30,133 nucleotides of DNA from NCBI GenBank assembly GCA_049999765.1, contig JBNGIQ010009547.1, positions 409,971-440,103 of the forward strand. Direction: 5' to 3'. This DNA is from Phaeoceros laevis. Its lineage: Eukaryota; Anthocerotophyta; Anthocerotopsida; Notothyladales. Position numbers and translations under genes: made by a program. The notes below the pieces were generated by a model. It ran no database searches and had not been told where the DNA came from. It worked only from the letters and a program-made list of their open reading frames with translations. Below are positions 11,274-21,291 of this stretch, piece by piece. Position 1 is the first letter of the stretch. Every line of letters begins with the position of its first letter.

Positions 11274-12043
11274 GGCTTCTACTGGAACTCCTTCAATTTT
11301 GGGTCGGTGCGTTCACCAAGTTCGTCCTTCATCACGAGGGACATGCTCACAATATCAAGGGGGTGGGGCCACCGAGGCTGGAAGGCAGGTTCGGGACCAC
11401 AAAATGGCGTCCACGGAGCCCTAACCTAAACCTCGTTCTTTATGGAGCAGCAGCCACCGCGGGATTGTTTGTTCCGCTTTCTTGAATCCGCTGCCCGTCT
11501 CTGATTGCGCTTCCTCGGTTGCCGTCTTCTCTTGCCTCAGCCCTCGCGGTTTCGCTTGTGGCGCCGCCAGCCTGACCAGCAGTGCGTCTGATTCAGGTAG
11601 GAATCTGCCGCGTCCGTTATTGTTGTTCTCTGCCTCTTCTACCTGCTGTGGCTTTCTCTACTGGCAAGCAGCTTGACGGTGCTTCAGTGTGGTGCGTGGC
11701 GGGCTGTTTTCCTGTTCCCTCAAAGCAGCGGTATGTCGTATTGCTGCTCCCCGCTTTGGGCCCTGCATGTCTGTCTGAAGGTTTCTGGACAGAGGTTGTG
11801 GAGTTCCTGTGTTGTGGCCCCTGTCTGAGTAACTGGTTAGCTTTGTTTTTTCACTTGGAGGTCCTGGGTGCCCAATGTGGTGATAGCTTGGCATCATGGC
11901 GGATACGAAGTTTCGTGAAACATCACACTGCTGCGCACTGTACTTTCGTGACAGATTTTTTGCGTGTCATGCAGTGAGTTCGTTGCGTAAGTCGAGCTGT
12001 CTGCCCGCAAGGGGTGCCTCCGTTTTATTCCTTCGCAGGGACG
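11274..12043. promoter_or_regulatory. Divergent promoter and PRP39 leader with 5' UTR intron
   Basis: 770 bp between the ATG codons of glycosylasparaginase (minus) and PRP39 (plus). Near 11418-11433 is CCCTAACCTAAACC, resembling the plant telo-box found upstream of growth and RNA-processing genes. A likely leader intron runs from 11597 (ATTCAG/GTAGG) to 12038 (CTTCGCAG/GGACG), placing the acceptor 5 bases before the PRP39 ATG. Confidence 0.5.
11597..12038 (+). other. Probable 5' UTR intron of PRP39
   Basis: Begins with GTAGGA after ATTCAG and ends with a pyrimidine-rich CCTTCGCAG just before the start codon; 442 nt. No alternative protein start with similarity lies upstream. Leader introns this close to the ATG often raise expression in plants; that effect is not shown here. 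Confidence 0.55.
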
Positions 12044-15000
12044 ATGGGAGACCAAGAATATACTGTGGAACAGCCTCCTGTGGTAGATGAGACTATGGTA
12101 GACGGCAGTTTGGAGGATTTGAAAAAAGAGTTACATCCAACTGAGCATCCCGGGATTGTGAACGGCAGTATTACGGATTTACAGGAAGGAGCGTTGGAAG
12201 AACAACAACCAGCTGTAGAAGAAATTCCTGGTACGGACTTCGTTTAGTAATGTCAGGTTGCCTTGACTTTCGGAGTAGATACCTAGCAGAACCAGCATAG
12301 AAGTAGGCTGGTCGTCTAGCGGCCATGTTTTCTAAAACTGATAACAATTTGGCATGCCTCACTGTAGCCAATACTTGCATGAGATTTTTGTGCTGCTAGC
12401 TTGCCGTTATGATGGCCTCCACTCAGTGGGCTGAGCTATACTCTAAAGCCGATCCTGTCGGCCCTGACCAATGCAGTTTCTTCAACAGAAGAGGATCGTC
12501 TCTGGGGTGTAGTGAAGGCCAATCCGGCAGACTTCAATGCATGGATTGCTTTGATTCAAGAGACAGAGAAGCTGGTAAGCTGTTTTGGTCATGGTGATCT
12601 CTTTCTTCTGTGTGCACGCTGCAGTGCAGCATAGGTGGTCTCAGCTCCGTACTTTCAGGGTTTTGCTACTCTTCATGAAGTTGTAGGCTGGTGCACAGTG
12701 CACAGTACTAAGTGATTGTTTTGTACAAACTGTATTCTAGTGAGTCTATACCTATTGGATGTAGCAATTGCCATCGTGGTGTAGAAAGGAAATCTGTTAT
12801 ATAAGTACAGGTCTGTGTTGTGCCTCTCTGCCCCTGGTCATTTCTATGCAATGTCGAGTTTTACGGGGATTTTGAGAATGGCCAGATCTATGTACGCTGC
12901 AAGAAGTTTCCCTCTTCCTAATTACATTCAGTACAGCAGAGTTCTTGGTTCTGACGTTGATGTCATGTTTCTGTCAACCAGGTGAACATTGCTAAAATAC
13001 AAAAGGTGTATGACGCTTTTCTGGGGGAATTTCCCTTGTGTTATGGATATTGGAAGAAGTATGCTGATCATGAAGCACAACTTGGGTCCCCCGAGAAGAT
13101 CGTTGAGGTGTACGAGAGGGCAGTTGGAGCTGTGACCTATTCAGTGGACATTTGGATGCATTATTGCTCCTACGCAATGGAGAAGTTCGAGAACCCAGAA
13201 GATACACGGAGGTATGAAACCACAGAGTGTTCTTTCTGGCTTGGGATGCTTTGAGTGTCGAATTCCTGGGTTTTGCAGGTTGCAGCAGGAACGTGGAATC
13301 CTCTGATCTCACGTACTGCGCTGCTTGCTGTGCTTTGTTCTGACCATGTTCTGGCATTGCTGCAGTTTCGTCATGAAAAATAATTCTTCTCTTCATAGAG
13401 AAGGGCACTTTGGCGGAACGGTTTGACCAAAGTTTCATTGTAGCATAATGTAGTAACTAACATTACAAACGGTCAAAGAACGAATGAGGCTCTCTTTGGT
13501 GTTTTCCTGGTCATTTCTAAAGTCCTTTTTGTTCAGACTCGCACTAGTTGCCCCATCTTCAGCCCTGAGCATTGCACCTCAGTTAAGTCCTAGTCAGACG
13601 GTAGGATAGGTCGTCTTTCTTGTGAGATGGCATACCTGACACAAAAGAGGGTACCTATGCTTTACAACTGCCTTGCATCCAAATGCTGCTGTGGAAGATC
13701 GGGTCCAATTGAGGGCAGAGAGAGGGCCTCTGAGCGCCGCTCCATGTCGCGGACATAGTGTGGTTTTGCGGGAAGGTAAATGCAGAGCATTTGTGCTTCT
13801 ATTTGGAAGTCTGAAAAGCAAGTTCCACTGAAAGTTTTTCCTGCTCAAAGCTTTTCCTGGTGCTCTAATCCGGTCCAATCTAATGGTCATGTCCGAGTCC
13901 ACGGGGATGCTGGGGTTCTTTCTGGCCTTCTTTAACTATTCAGCGATGGGACTGTTGGTGCAGGCTTTTTGAGCGGGGGTTGGAATATGTTGGAACTGAT
14001 TATTTGTCACATTTACTTTGGGACAAGTATATAGACTTTGAGTATTCGCAGGAGGAATGGAGTAGACTTGCTCAGATATATACTCGCGTATTGCAGATCC
14101 CTTTGCAGCAGCTGGACCGTTACTATTCCAGGTAAGCATCGGGTTTTGGTATCTTTCTACGTTGTGGGTGTATGAGACATCTTGCCGTGTTATTATTGAT
14201 TGTTAAATATTTTTGGCCTGCACAGCTTCAAACAAATTGCGAGCAGTAGGCCTCTTGTGGAGCTGCGAACGCCTGAGGAAAATGCAGAGGCTGCTGCCCT
14301 TGCAGCAGCTGCTTTAGAACCAGTCCCTGTAGAAGACAAGGTTGCGGATGGTCCTCCTGGGGATGAGGAGGGCAACAAGGTGGAGAAACCACCTGGAGTC
14401 ACTGAGGCAGATGATTTGGCAACATACATTGGTGTACGGGATGCTCTTTACAAGAGGGCAAAAGAGATGGATGTGAGGATCCGGGACTATGAAACAGCCA
14501 TCCGAAGGCCTTACTTCCATGTGAAGCCTCTCGATGATACACAGCTTGGAAACTGGCATCGCTACCTGGATCTTGTTGAAAAGGATGGGGACTTCGACAA
14601 GGTAGGATCGTGATCTTGAGGTTACATACATGGAGCCACATTCCACTTCCACTGTCAAGTCTTGAGTCACTTGAGCTAGTCCATTGTGTTCTGACAAACA
14701 CAAACAATTCCCTTTTTTGCAAATATTGTACAGAATCATGTTTGCTCTCTTTTGTAATGGCACATCCTGAACTGCTAACCATCATCTGATGGCTTGTTGA
14801 TGTCTGAAATGCTGCAGATTGTGAAGCTTTATGAACGCTGTCTTATAGCATGTGCTAACTATCCGGAATACTGGATAAGATACGTTCAGCGAATGGAAGT
14901 TGATGGAAGTCTCGACAGGGCATTTAATGCCCTCTCTAGGGCAGCTGACGTTTTTGTAAAGGTTTGTGTAAATTTCTTTGTCAGCACTTGCTTTGGTAGT

Positions 15001-16879
15001 TCATGGATATGCATCTAGCATCTAGTTTATGGATATGCCTCTATTATCTAGTGCATGGATATGCATGTAGTTCTGGACATGCGTCTAGCATCTAGTTCAT
15101 GGATATGCATCTTTGATGGGTTTCGTGGGTGCGTTTTTTTGTTTGTGTGCCACATGCATGGACTCCCAAAGTCCTAGGTACTTAGTACTGGTACTGCATG
15201 TTTGTCTTTGCCTACATGCTAACATGAGTAACCGTTGTGAACAGCGCCGGCCTGAAATTCACTTGTTTTCAGCAAGGTTCAAGGAGTTGCAAGGAGATGT
15301 GGCTGGTGCCAGGGCGGAGTATGAACTTCTGAACTCAGAATTATCACCTGGACTGCTGGAAGCAATTGTCAAGTATGCGAATCTTGAGCATCGTCAGGTG
15401 AGTGAACTATGTAACTTGTGGATGTAGTTCAGATTAGTTGCTCGTGGGGTCAGGCAAGGTTTCTAGCCTTTGTGAAAAAAGTCAAATGGTTGATCGACTT
15501 GTATAGAGCATAGCTGACTTCTCGAGCCTGTGGAATTGCAGGGGAACTTAGAAGCTGCCTGCCAAATCTATGAATCGTCCATAGATGTGGAGAAGGCCAA
15601 GGAGGAATCAAGATCGTTACCCTTGCTCGTCATCCAATATGTTCGGTTTCTTGATCAGGTCTGAGTTTGAAATTTGTTTTTGTCCAAGTTTGTCTAGCTG
15701 TCATTTACCTTGCTTTACTGAGTGCTCTTGTTTTGTGGCATAGGTTGCTGGTAAGATGGAGAAAGCCAGGGAAGTACTTGCTACTTCCTTGGAGCACACT
15801 CCTGGCTCCAAAGTGCTTTGGGAGGTAATCAGCTCCCACCATTGTCTGCTATATTCACAGCTGATTTGGACAAGTGCAAAATGAATTATTTTACATTCAA
15901 TCTTGATCGCTTTGTTTGTTATCTGTGTTCATGTAGGCTGCTATTCATTTCGAATCCTTCAGGAATGGGGAGAAACAAGTTCAACGAGTAGATGCGTTGG
16001 TAGAACAAGCCACTGCACCTCAGAGGCCTGATGGCTCACCTGGTCTACCAGCATCTGACAGGGAAGAGATCTCGAGCGTGTACTTGGAGGTGAGCCTTTC
16101 TTGGTGTAGCAGATCTTGCTTGGCGTAGCTGATCTTGTCGATTTTATTCTCTGTTCAGCAGAACATTACCTTCAAGCTCAGCTGATCCTGGGTTGTGTCT
16201 GCTTTGCAGTTTGTTGATCTATATGGGGATGCTCACCTTATCAAGAAGGCTGATGTGAGACATAGGCAGCTGTTCCCACCACGAAAGACCTTCAATGATT
16301 CAAAGAAGCGGCCTTCTCCTGATACCGGCCTTAATGATCGGGCCAAGATCCACAAGCCGTATTCTGGTTCTCAGACAGTAGCATCTCCCGCCCCTATACC
16401 TCCCGCTTATGCCAACGGGCAAGCTCAGTGGGGTGCAAACTATGCACCACAGGCCTATGGCCAACAACCACAAGGGTGGCAGCAGCCCCCTCCTCAGCAG
16501 GCACCTCCTCAACAATGGAATCCTGGATATCAGCAGGTTTGGTTTCTCTTGCCTCATTGGTGTTGGTCCATTGAGCTTTTTGATCCTTGCTTTTTTTTCT
16601 CACTCTGAGGAAGTATTGTCTCGTGCAGGGATATGGCGGATATACTGGCTATGCAGGTTACGGCCCTCCACAGCAGCAGCCACCTCCTCCGCAGCAGCAG
16701 CCTGCTTATGGAGGGTATGGGCAGCAGCAGGGGTACCCACCCCAGGTTAGTGGGTGGATCGTGAATGCTTTTTGGGTGTTTGATGGATACTTTTTGGATA
16801 TGATGCGGTCGCTGACGATGGGTCGTCCCATTTCTACTTGCAGCAGGAGGTGAACGGCTGGAATACTGGTGTTTGGTAA
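12044..16879 (+). CDS. PRP39: Pre-mRNA-processing factor 39 (U1 snRNP, HAT-repeat protein), 728 aa
   Basis: Exons 12044-12230, 12477-12574, 12982-13211, 13964-14131, 14226-14601, 14818-14961, 15245-15397, 15542-15658, 15744-15824, 15937-16089, 16210-16536, 16629-16745, 16844-16879; all phases agree (2187 nt). PRP39 is a U1 snRNP-associated factor that helps 5' splice site choice in the nucleus. Seen: an acidic N-terminus; then HAT repeats through the middle, for example W..Y...[55 protein letters not shown] and [32 protein letters not shown] and [11 protein letters not shown] closely match plant PRP39. An Ala/Glu/Pro insert (exon 5) sits between HAT blocks. The C-terminus is a Gln/Pro/Tyr/Gly-rich low-complexity tail ending NTGVW. 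ATG 12044 is the first in frame after the predicted leader-intron acceptor. Confidence 0.92.
15002..15112 (+). repeat. 26-bp minisatellite in a PRP39 intron
   Basis: About four imperfect copies of a 26-bp unit beginning CATGGATATGCATCTAGC, at 15002, 15028, 15054 (shortened to 18 bp), 15072 and 15098 (partial). It lies wholly inside the intron 14962-15244, so it does not affect the protein. Confidence 0.8.
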
Positions 16880-17570
16880 AATTGGGCCCCTAGTGTGGTC
16901 ATAGGCATAGAAGTTGAGGAACCTTTTAGGTTAGTAACTCCTGGATACCGGAGCAATGTAAGCTCCCTTTTCTGCATCCGGCGTTTTCTGTGGGACGGTA
17001 AATTAGTTTATTCGACGGTTTTATGTGTCTGCAGAATAGAAGAGGATTTTAGCACGGAAATAGACAGCTTCTGCAGAACAGGCTTTGTGAAACTTCTCGA
17101 AATTAAAGTAAAATCATTTTGAAAAGCATGTCGTGAATGATGGATGATCGTGCGTGTTCTGATCTTGACCGATCCGCCACGGCGGTTAGGTGACGGCAAC
17201 CGTTTGGCGAGGGTACGACCACATGAGGGAAAAGTAGCAGATTTGTATGATGTTCAGACCTTCTAGGATAATTAGGAAAGCGTCAGGGCGACACCGAACC
17301 AAACGCCATGATGGCAAGGAGCCAGCGGTGCTAGTGCCTTCGCTGATGGACATCAATTCATGTCCGGAAGTGAAGGGAGGTCCACATGTACGTAGCTGGA
17401 GCTGGAATTACTGGCTTCTGCCTAGCACAGGCACACAAGGAGTCACGGGAACGGGGTTGGTGGTACTCGACACCTCGAGAGCCTGCCAGATTTTACAGCA
17501 GCAGCGACGTCTACCTGCTCCGCGTGCTACGGCGCCAGGTCTTTCTGATTGCACTCATCACTCCCAGGCG
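16880..17570. other. PRP39 3' UTR and upstream region of the lipid-transfer gene
   Basis: Follows the PRP39 stop and leads to the TATA box of the next gene. Overlapping ORFs on both strands up to 155 codons (for example 17386-17853) have no recognisable similarity and overlap the lipid-transfer gene in another frame. Nothing else is identified. Confidence 0.5.
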
Positions 17571-17579
17571 CTATAAAGA
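17571..17579 (+). promoter_or_regulatory. TATA box of the lipid-transfer protein gene
   Basis: CTATAAAGA lies 73-81 bp before the ATG at 17652, the usual spacing for a plant TATA box with a short leader of about 45-50 nt. Confidence 0.65.
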
Positions 17580-17651
17580 TGGCGGCCTCAGGCTCCTCCA
17601 GGCATTGCATCCAGCATCTACAGCTACGCTCAGCTTCCGACTGCTTCAACG

Positions 17652-17948
17652 ATGGCTACCTCCCTCTCCTCCGCTAAGCCGATCTGGCTCCTGGCAGCGG
17701 CCCTGCTTCTGGTGCTTCTCCTGGCGATGGCGCCTCCTCAGGTGGAGGCCCAGTGCAATGCGCAGACTCTGCTGGCGAGATGCGGCTCCTCCGCCGGCAT
17801 TCCTGCTCACCCTAGGAGCGGCTGCTGCCCGGCGCTCAAGGCTGCGGGCTTGAGCTGCGTCTGCGGCCTCTTGGGCCGCGCCAATGTGCAGCAGAGCACT
17901 GTGCAGAACTACATCAAGGAGTGCCAGTTCGGCTCTGTTCGCTGCTGA
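17652..17948 (+). CDS. Secreted eight-cysteine lipid-transfer protein (nsLTP-like), 98 aa
   Basis: Single exon. Residues 1-34 form a signal peptide: basic start, the hydrophobic core LLAAALLLVLLLAMA, and a likely cut after VEA. The mature part carries the eight-cysteine pattern of plant non-specific lipid-transfer proteins: C-X8-C-X13-CC-X9-C-X1-C-X19-C-X6-C. Such proteins have four disulphides and a hydrophobic cavity, and move or present lipids in the apoplast for cuticle, defence or signalling. The C-X-C pair with a hydrophobic-neutral V between, and the short spacing, fit the small type-2/DIR1-like end of the family rather than the longer type 1. No C-terminal GPI-type hydrophobic segment is present. 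GC content is higher than that of the neighbouring genes. The lipid bound cannot be told. Confidence 0.85.
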   Translation: MATSLSSAKPIWLLAAALLLVLLLAMAPPQVEAQCNAQTLLARCGSSAGIPAHPRSGCCPALKAAGLSCVCGLLGRANVQQSTVQNYIKECQFGSVRC

Positions 17949-18498
17949 ATCCGCCTTCATCTTCATCACTAGTGCTACTGCTTCTACCTACCACTAGCTT
18001 GTTGCCGGGGTATCAAATAATTCAAGCCATGTGGCCAATCAAATTTGTCGTGGCTGGGAGGAGCAAGCATTGCATTGGCACAGGCGTCGCTGTGTGCAAG
18101 TGAAGATGCCGCCACTACTTAATATTAGCTTTGTGTGTTTGTAGTAGAGGATTTTTTGACGTTGCACAATTCGTGCCACTCTGCTCTCTGCTGTATGTAC
18201 GTTGCTCGCCACTGGCGAGTAGTTTACTCAATCAATATCGGAAGGAAATACTAGCCGTTTAAAAGTGTCCATTGTCGTGTGATCTATCTGCATATTATGC
18301 ATGACTGCTAGTACGTGCCATATGAAGTATCATATGAAGATTGCTCCAGGATAGTTGTTTAGTCTGTGCTCTAGCTACTAGAATTGAAGCTCGTGAGACC
18401 TTAGTGGTATAGAGCACATCTCCACCACAGTTGGCAGAGTGCTCTTGAAAACAGTGAAACATCTTGATGCCATCACATAGTCTCGTCGCGTAGTCCCG

Positions 18499-18660
18499 CA
18501 ACAGGGTGAGCCCCGCGATCAATTACACAGTTTCGGGAGATTATGATGTAATGAAATCACACAGTAGTTCCGTGGGGTTCAACAGGGTGAGCCCCGCTAT
18601 CAATCAGACAGTTTCGGGAGATTATGATGTAATGAAATCACACAGTTTCGGGGATTATTT
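18499..18660. repeat. Tandem direct repeat, 81-bp unit, about two copies
   Basis: Copies start at 18499 and 18580 with CAACAGGGTGAGCCCCGC and share the block TTTCGGGAGATTATGATG. The copies differ at only a few positions in the first 67 bp. A shorter third echo (ACACAGTTTCGGGGATTAT) begins near 18640. No terminal inverted repeats or coding content are seen. Confidence 0.8.
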
Positions 18661-18687
18661 GTAATGTGTTATGTCACACCCGATGCC

Positions 18688-18691
18688 AAAA
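18688..18691 (-). terminator. RNA polymerase III terminator of tRNA-Tyr
   Basis: On the minus strand this is TTTT, 20 nt beyond the 3' end of the tRNA gene. Four T residues form the minimal Pol III stop signal. Confidence 0.6.
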
Positions 18692-18710
18692 GCATTATCA
18701 CAGTCCTGCA

Positions 18711-18794
18711 TCCGACTTGCCGGATTCGAACCAGCGACCTAAGGATGGCTGAGCACACTACAGTCCTCCGCTCTACCAACTGAGCTAAAGTCGG
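18711..18794 (-). tRNA. tRNA-Tyr (anticodon GUA) with 11-nt intron
   Basis: Read on the minus strand it starts CCGACTT and ends AAGTCGG plus discriminator A, giving a full 7-bp acceptor stem. The D arm contains GCTCAGTTGGTAGAGC (A box) and the T arm GGTTCGAATCC (B box). The anticodon loop CTGTAGA has GTA at positions 34-36. An intron (TGTGCTCAGCC; plus strand 18747-18757) follows position 37, the standard place for nuclear tRNA-Tyr introns. The mature length without CCA is 73 nt. No CCA is encoded, as expected for a nuclear gene. Confidence 0.96.
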
Positions 18795-18820
18795 ATGATA
18801 ATAGAATTGCATTTTTTATT

Positions 18821-18827
18821 TATATAA
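18821..18827 (-). promoter_or_regulatory. TATA-like element upstream of tRNA-Tyr
   Basis: TTATATA on the minus strand, 27-33 nt upstream of the tRNA 5' end. Plant tRNA genes often carry a TATA-like element here together with a CAA initiation motif nearer the gene; a CAA (in ATGCAATTC) is also present. Confidence 0.55.
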
Positions 18828-19381
18828 CCTCAAGAATGAAAGAACTTGCGAATAACGCTCTTTGAAGTTGAAGTTTGAACGGGAGTGTCCAGTGTCCACC
18901 CATTGGAGACGGTAGAACTGCTCTAGGGCATACTTTGGTAATTCTGTGAAGTTGTGTCATGTAGGTTTGCTGGGTGCTTGGAAGTTGGTACTCCCCCCAC
19001 ACACTACCCACAGGCAGATCTGGTTCTCGAGGGTGGCAGCTATTGGAGCCTACGAAAGGAGGCTTTCATTTCTAAGCTCGACCAGTCCAGTCCACCAAGT
19101 GCCTGCGTATCCACACCTGAAATAATACACATCTGCGACAGATACATCAAAGAGCTGCACTAAGCAAGGCTCATCCCACCCGAATGTCAAATCCTGTCTA
19201 TTTCAGAGAGTAAGACTCTCAGAGGAGTACGTTGTGTCATGTGCTCTTAGTGACGACACATAAATATGTGCTCTACCCTGAACTGCAGAAGCTGGTGTGA
19301 TACCACTTCCAGGAGAAGGCCATGTCAAAATTTTCAGTCACACACAATGAAGGAGGCTAATCTAGGCACAGCTACTTATCA
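18828..19381. other. Intergenic, tRNA-Tyr upstream / E1-beta 3' flank
   Basis: About 550 bp, expected to contain the 3' UTR of the E1-beta gene. Only short ORFs without similarity. Nothing else recognised. Confidence 0.5.
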
Positions 19382-20999
19382 CTACTGGCAGAGGTTCTCA
19401 ACTGCAGTCACAATCTGGTGCGGCTGGACGACAGTCAGCTCCTCCAAAGGACCTGAGTACGGCGTAGGGACATCCTGTGACGAGAGACATCCGATGGGTC
19501 CATCCAAATAGTCGAAGAAGTTCTCCATGATGGCAGCCCTCAGACTGGCACCTATACCTCCAGTCCTCATGCACTCTTCTACAATCAACACTTTGTGTGT
19601 CTTCTTCACTGAATTGCCGATGGTGTGCAAATCGAATGGCTTCAGCGACCGGATGTCGATGATCTCAGGATCATATCCCTTGTTTACCAGAGTTTTAGCA
19701 GCCTGTAACACGTGATGCCTCATCCTCGAGTATGTCAATATGGTTATATCCTCTCCAGGCCGCACTAGCTCTGCTTCTTCAAGGCAGCAGATATACTCTT
19801 CATCAGGAATCCTCTCCTTAAGGTTGTAAAGGAGGACGTGCTCAAAGAGAATGACCGGGTTCTCACTCCGAATGGCAGCCTTCATAAGCCCCTTCGCGTT
19901 GTACGGGGTTGAGCAAGCAACCATCTGAAGGCCAGGAACAGACTGGAAGTAGGACTCCAACCGCTGAGAGTGCTCCGCTCCAAGCTGCCTACCGACACCT
20001 CCAGGGCCCCGTATAACCACAGGAATTCTAAACTGCCCTCCCGATGTGTAGTGCAGCATACCGCAGTTGTTTGCAATTTGGTTGTAAGCCAACAGCAGGA
20101 AGCCCAGATTCATGCCTTCAACGATGGGCCTCAACCCTGTCATTGCAGCGCCAATAGCCATGCCGGTGAAGGAGTTTTCGGCAATTGGTGTGTCCAATAC
20201 ACGCCAGTCACCAAACTTTTCAGCGAACCCCTTGGTCACCTTGTACGACCCACCATAGTGTCCAACGTCCTCTCCCATCACACAAACCGTGGGGTCTCTC
20301 TCCATCTCCTCTTCCAACCCCTCCCGCAGAGCTTCAAACATAAGGAGCTCATGTCTGTGCAATCATGTACGAGTCGGTGAGCTAGTGATATCACTTTAAA
20401 ATATCCCCAACTAAACAAGGTAGACCGCAACTTGTCCACTCCGAAGAGGAGCAGCTACACTCACCCTGCTTTTGCTGGTGCAAAACTTGCAGCTTCACTT
20501 TTCACCTAACAGACACGTAGCAAACCAGGTCAATTTCATCCATACAGACTGCTGGCTTCAACGGACGTTTTGCCCAATCCCAGCTTGCTCAAAAGGGAAC
20601 TTACAGCAACAGCTTTCGACACAAAATTTTGATCTACGCCCGACTTGGGAGTGGCCCGGAAACCTGCTCCACTTTCCGATCTGACCAGAAAACAACATCT
20701 TCTTGCTACAAGATCAACCCGCCTGTTAGCAACGACAAAAAGGAAAGAACACGCAGGCCTTCAGATTTTCTAGGAAGTTGAAGCCAGCCAACTGAAAACC
20801 AACTAATTTTACAGGACACACTGGAAGAACCGGGGGGCGGCCCATCGCCATGGGTACTGCCACAGAAATTCAGCGGACTCTCACCTCGGCTCGGAGGAAG
20901 CGCCGACGCAAAGCTCTCACTTGTGCCGCGGGACGATGACAGGGCAGCAAGGCCTCCTGCAGCACCCGCACTAGCACGTATGAGTGCTTGAGACGCCAT
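19382..20999 (-). CDS. Plastid pyruvate dehydrogenase E1 component, beta subunit, 409 aa
   Basis: Exons 20999-20885, 20705-20605, 20505-20465 and 20354-19382 join in phase (1230 nt). With E1-alpha it forms the thiamine-diphosphate decarboxylase of the plastid pyruvate dehydrogenase complex, which makes acetyl-CoA for fatty-acid synthesis. Seen: a Ser/Ala/Arg-rich transit peptide of about 70-80 residues ([16 protein letters not shown]) over exons 1-3. The last exon then carries almost the whole mature protein: [35 protein letters not shown], the conserved Glu of [32 protein letters not shown], and [13 protein letters not shown] near the end. It is nearly colinear with the Arabidopsis plastid enzyme (about 406 aa) and distinct from the mitochondrial form. 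The 41-nt third exon supplies [14 protein letters not shown] and restores phase. Divergent from CAP-G, with 292 bp between ATGs. Confidence 0.95.
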
Positions 21000-21291
21000 G
21001 GCCGAGATTCAAGGCCTGGGACGCTACAACCTCGGGCGAGTATAAATGCGGTCCGGGCGGAGAGATGAGCGCAAGTCCTGACAACTATGACGGGGACGCT
21101 GAGGCTTACCATCCAAAAGTGGACCCCTTCACACCACTCACGGGAACTTGCTTTTTCTGGAACCAAGGAACTTGTGTGTTTTCAGAAACAGCTCCTGAGA
21201 GTCATTCAAACGCATTTGGCGCCCTCGCAACTCATGCGTTCTTGTTGGGGAGCACGAGCTGGGTAGTTTTGTGTGGGGGTGCTGGAGCAGG
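21000..21291. promoter_or_regulatory. Short bidirectional promoter, E1-beta / CAP-G
   Basis: Only 292 bp separate the two start codons. It contains a TATA-like TATAAATG at 21041 in plus orientation and an E2F consensus site at 21215-21223. Both 5' UTRs must also fit here unless leader introns are present. Confidence 0.6.
21215..21223 (+). promoter_or_regulatory. E2F/DP binding site upstream of CAP-G
   Basis: TTTGGCGCC fits the E2F consensus TTTSSCGC exactly and lies 69-77 bp before the CAP-G ATG. E2F controls S-phase and mitotic genes, so the site fits a condensin subunit. Binding is inferred. Confidence 0.6.

Larger units (their letters stand above)
17949..18710. other. Lipid-transfer gene 3' flank with tandem repeats
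   Basis: No convincing ORF. It holds the lipid-transfer 3' UTR, the 81-bp tandem repeat (18499-18660) and the Pol III terminator of the tRNA gene. Confidence 0.5.

Noticed and set aside
17386-17853. 155-codon plus-strand frame overlapping the lipid-transfer gene
   Set aside because: Composition is that of an out-of-frame read (Arg/Trp/Leu-rich); the other frame has a signal peptide and eight spaced cysteines.
17646-17969. 107-codon minus-strand frame over the lipid-transfer gene
   Set aside because: Antisense shadow in GC-rich coding sequence.
19970-20380. 136-codon plus-strand frame inside the E1-beta gene
   Set aside because: Antisense to highly conserved enzyme sequence; no similarity seen.
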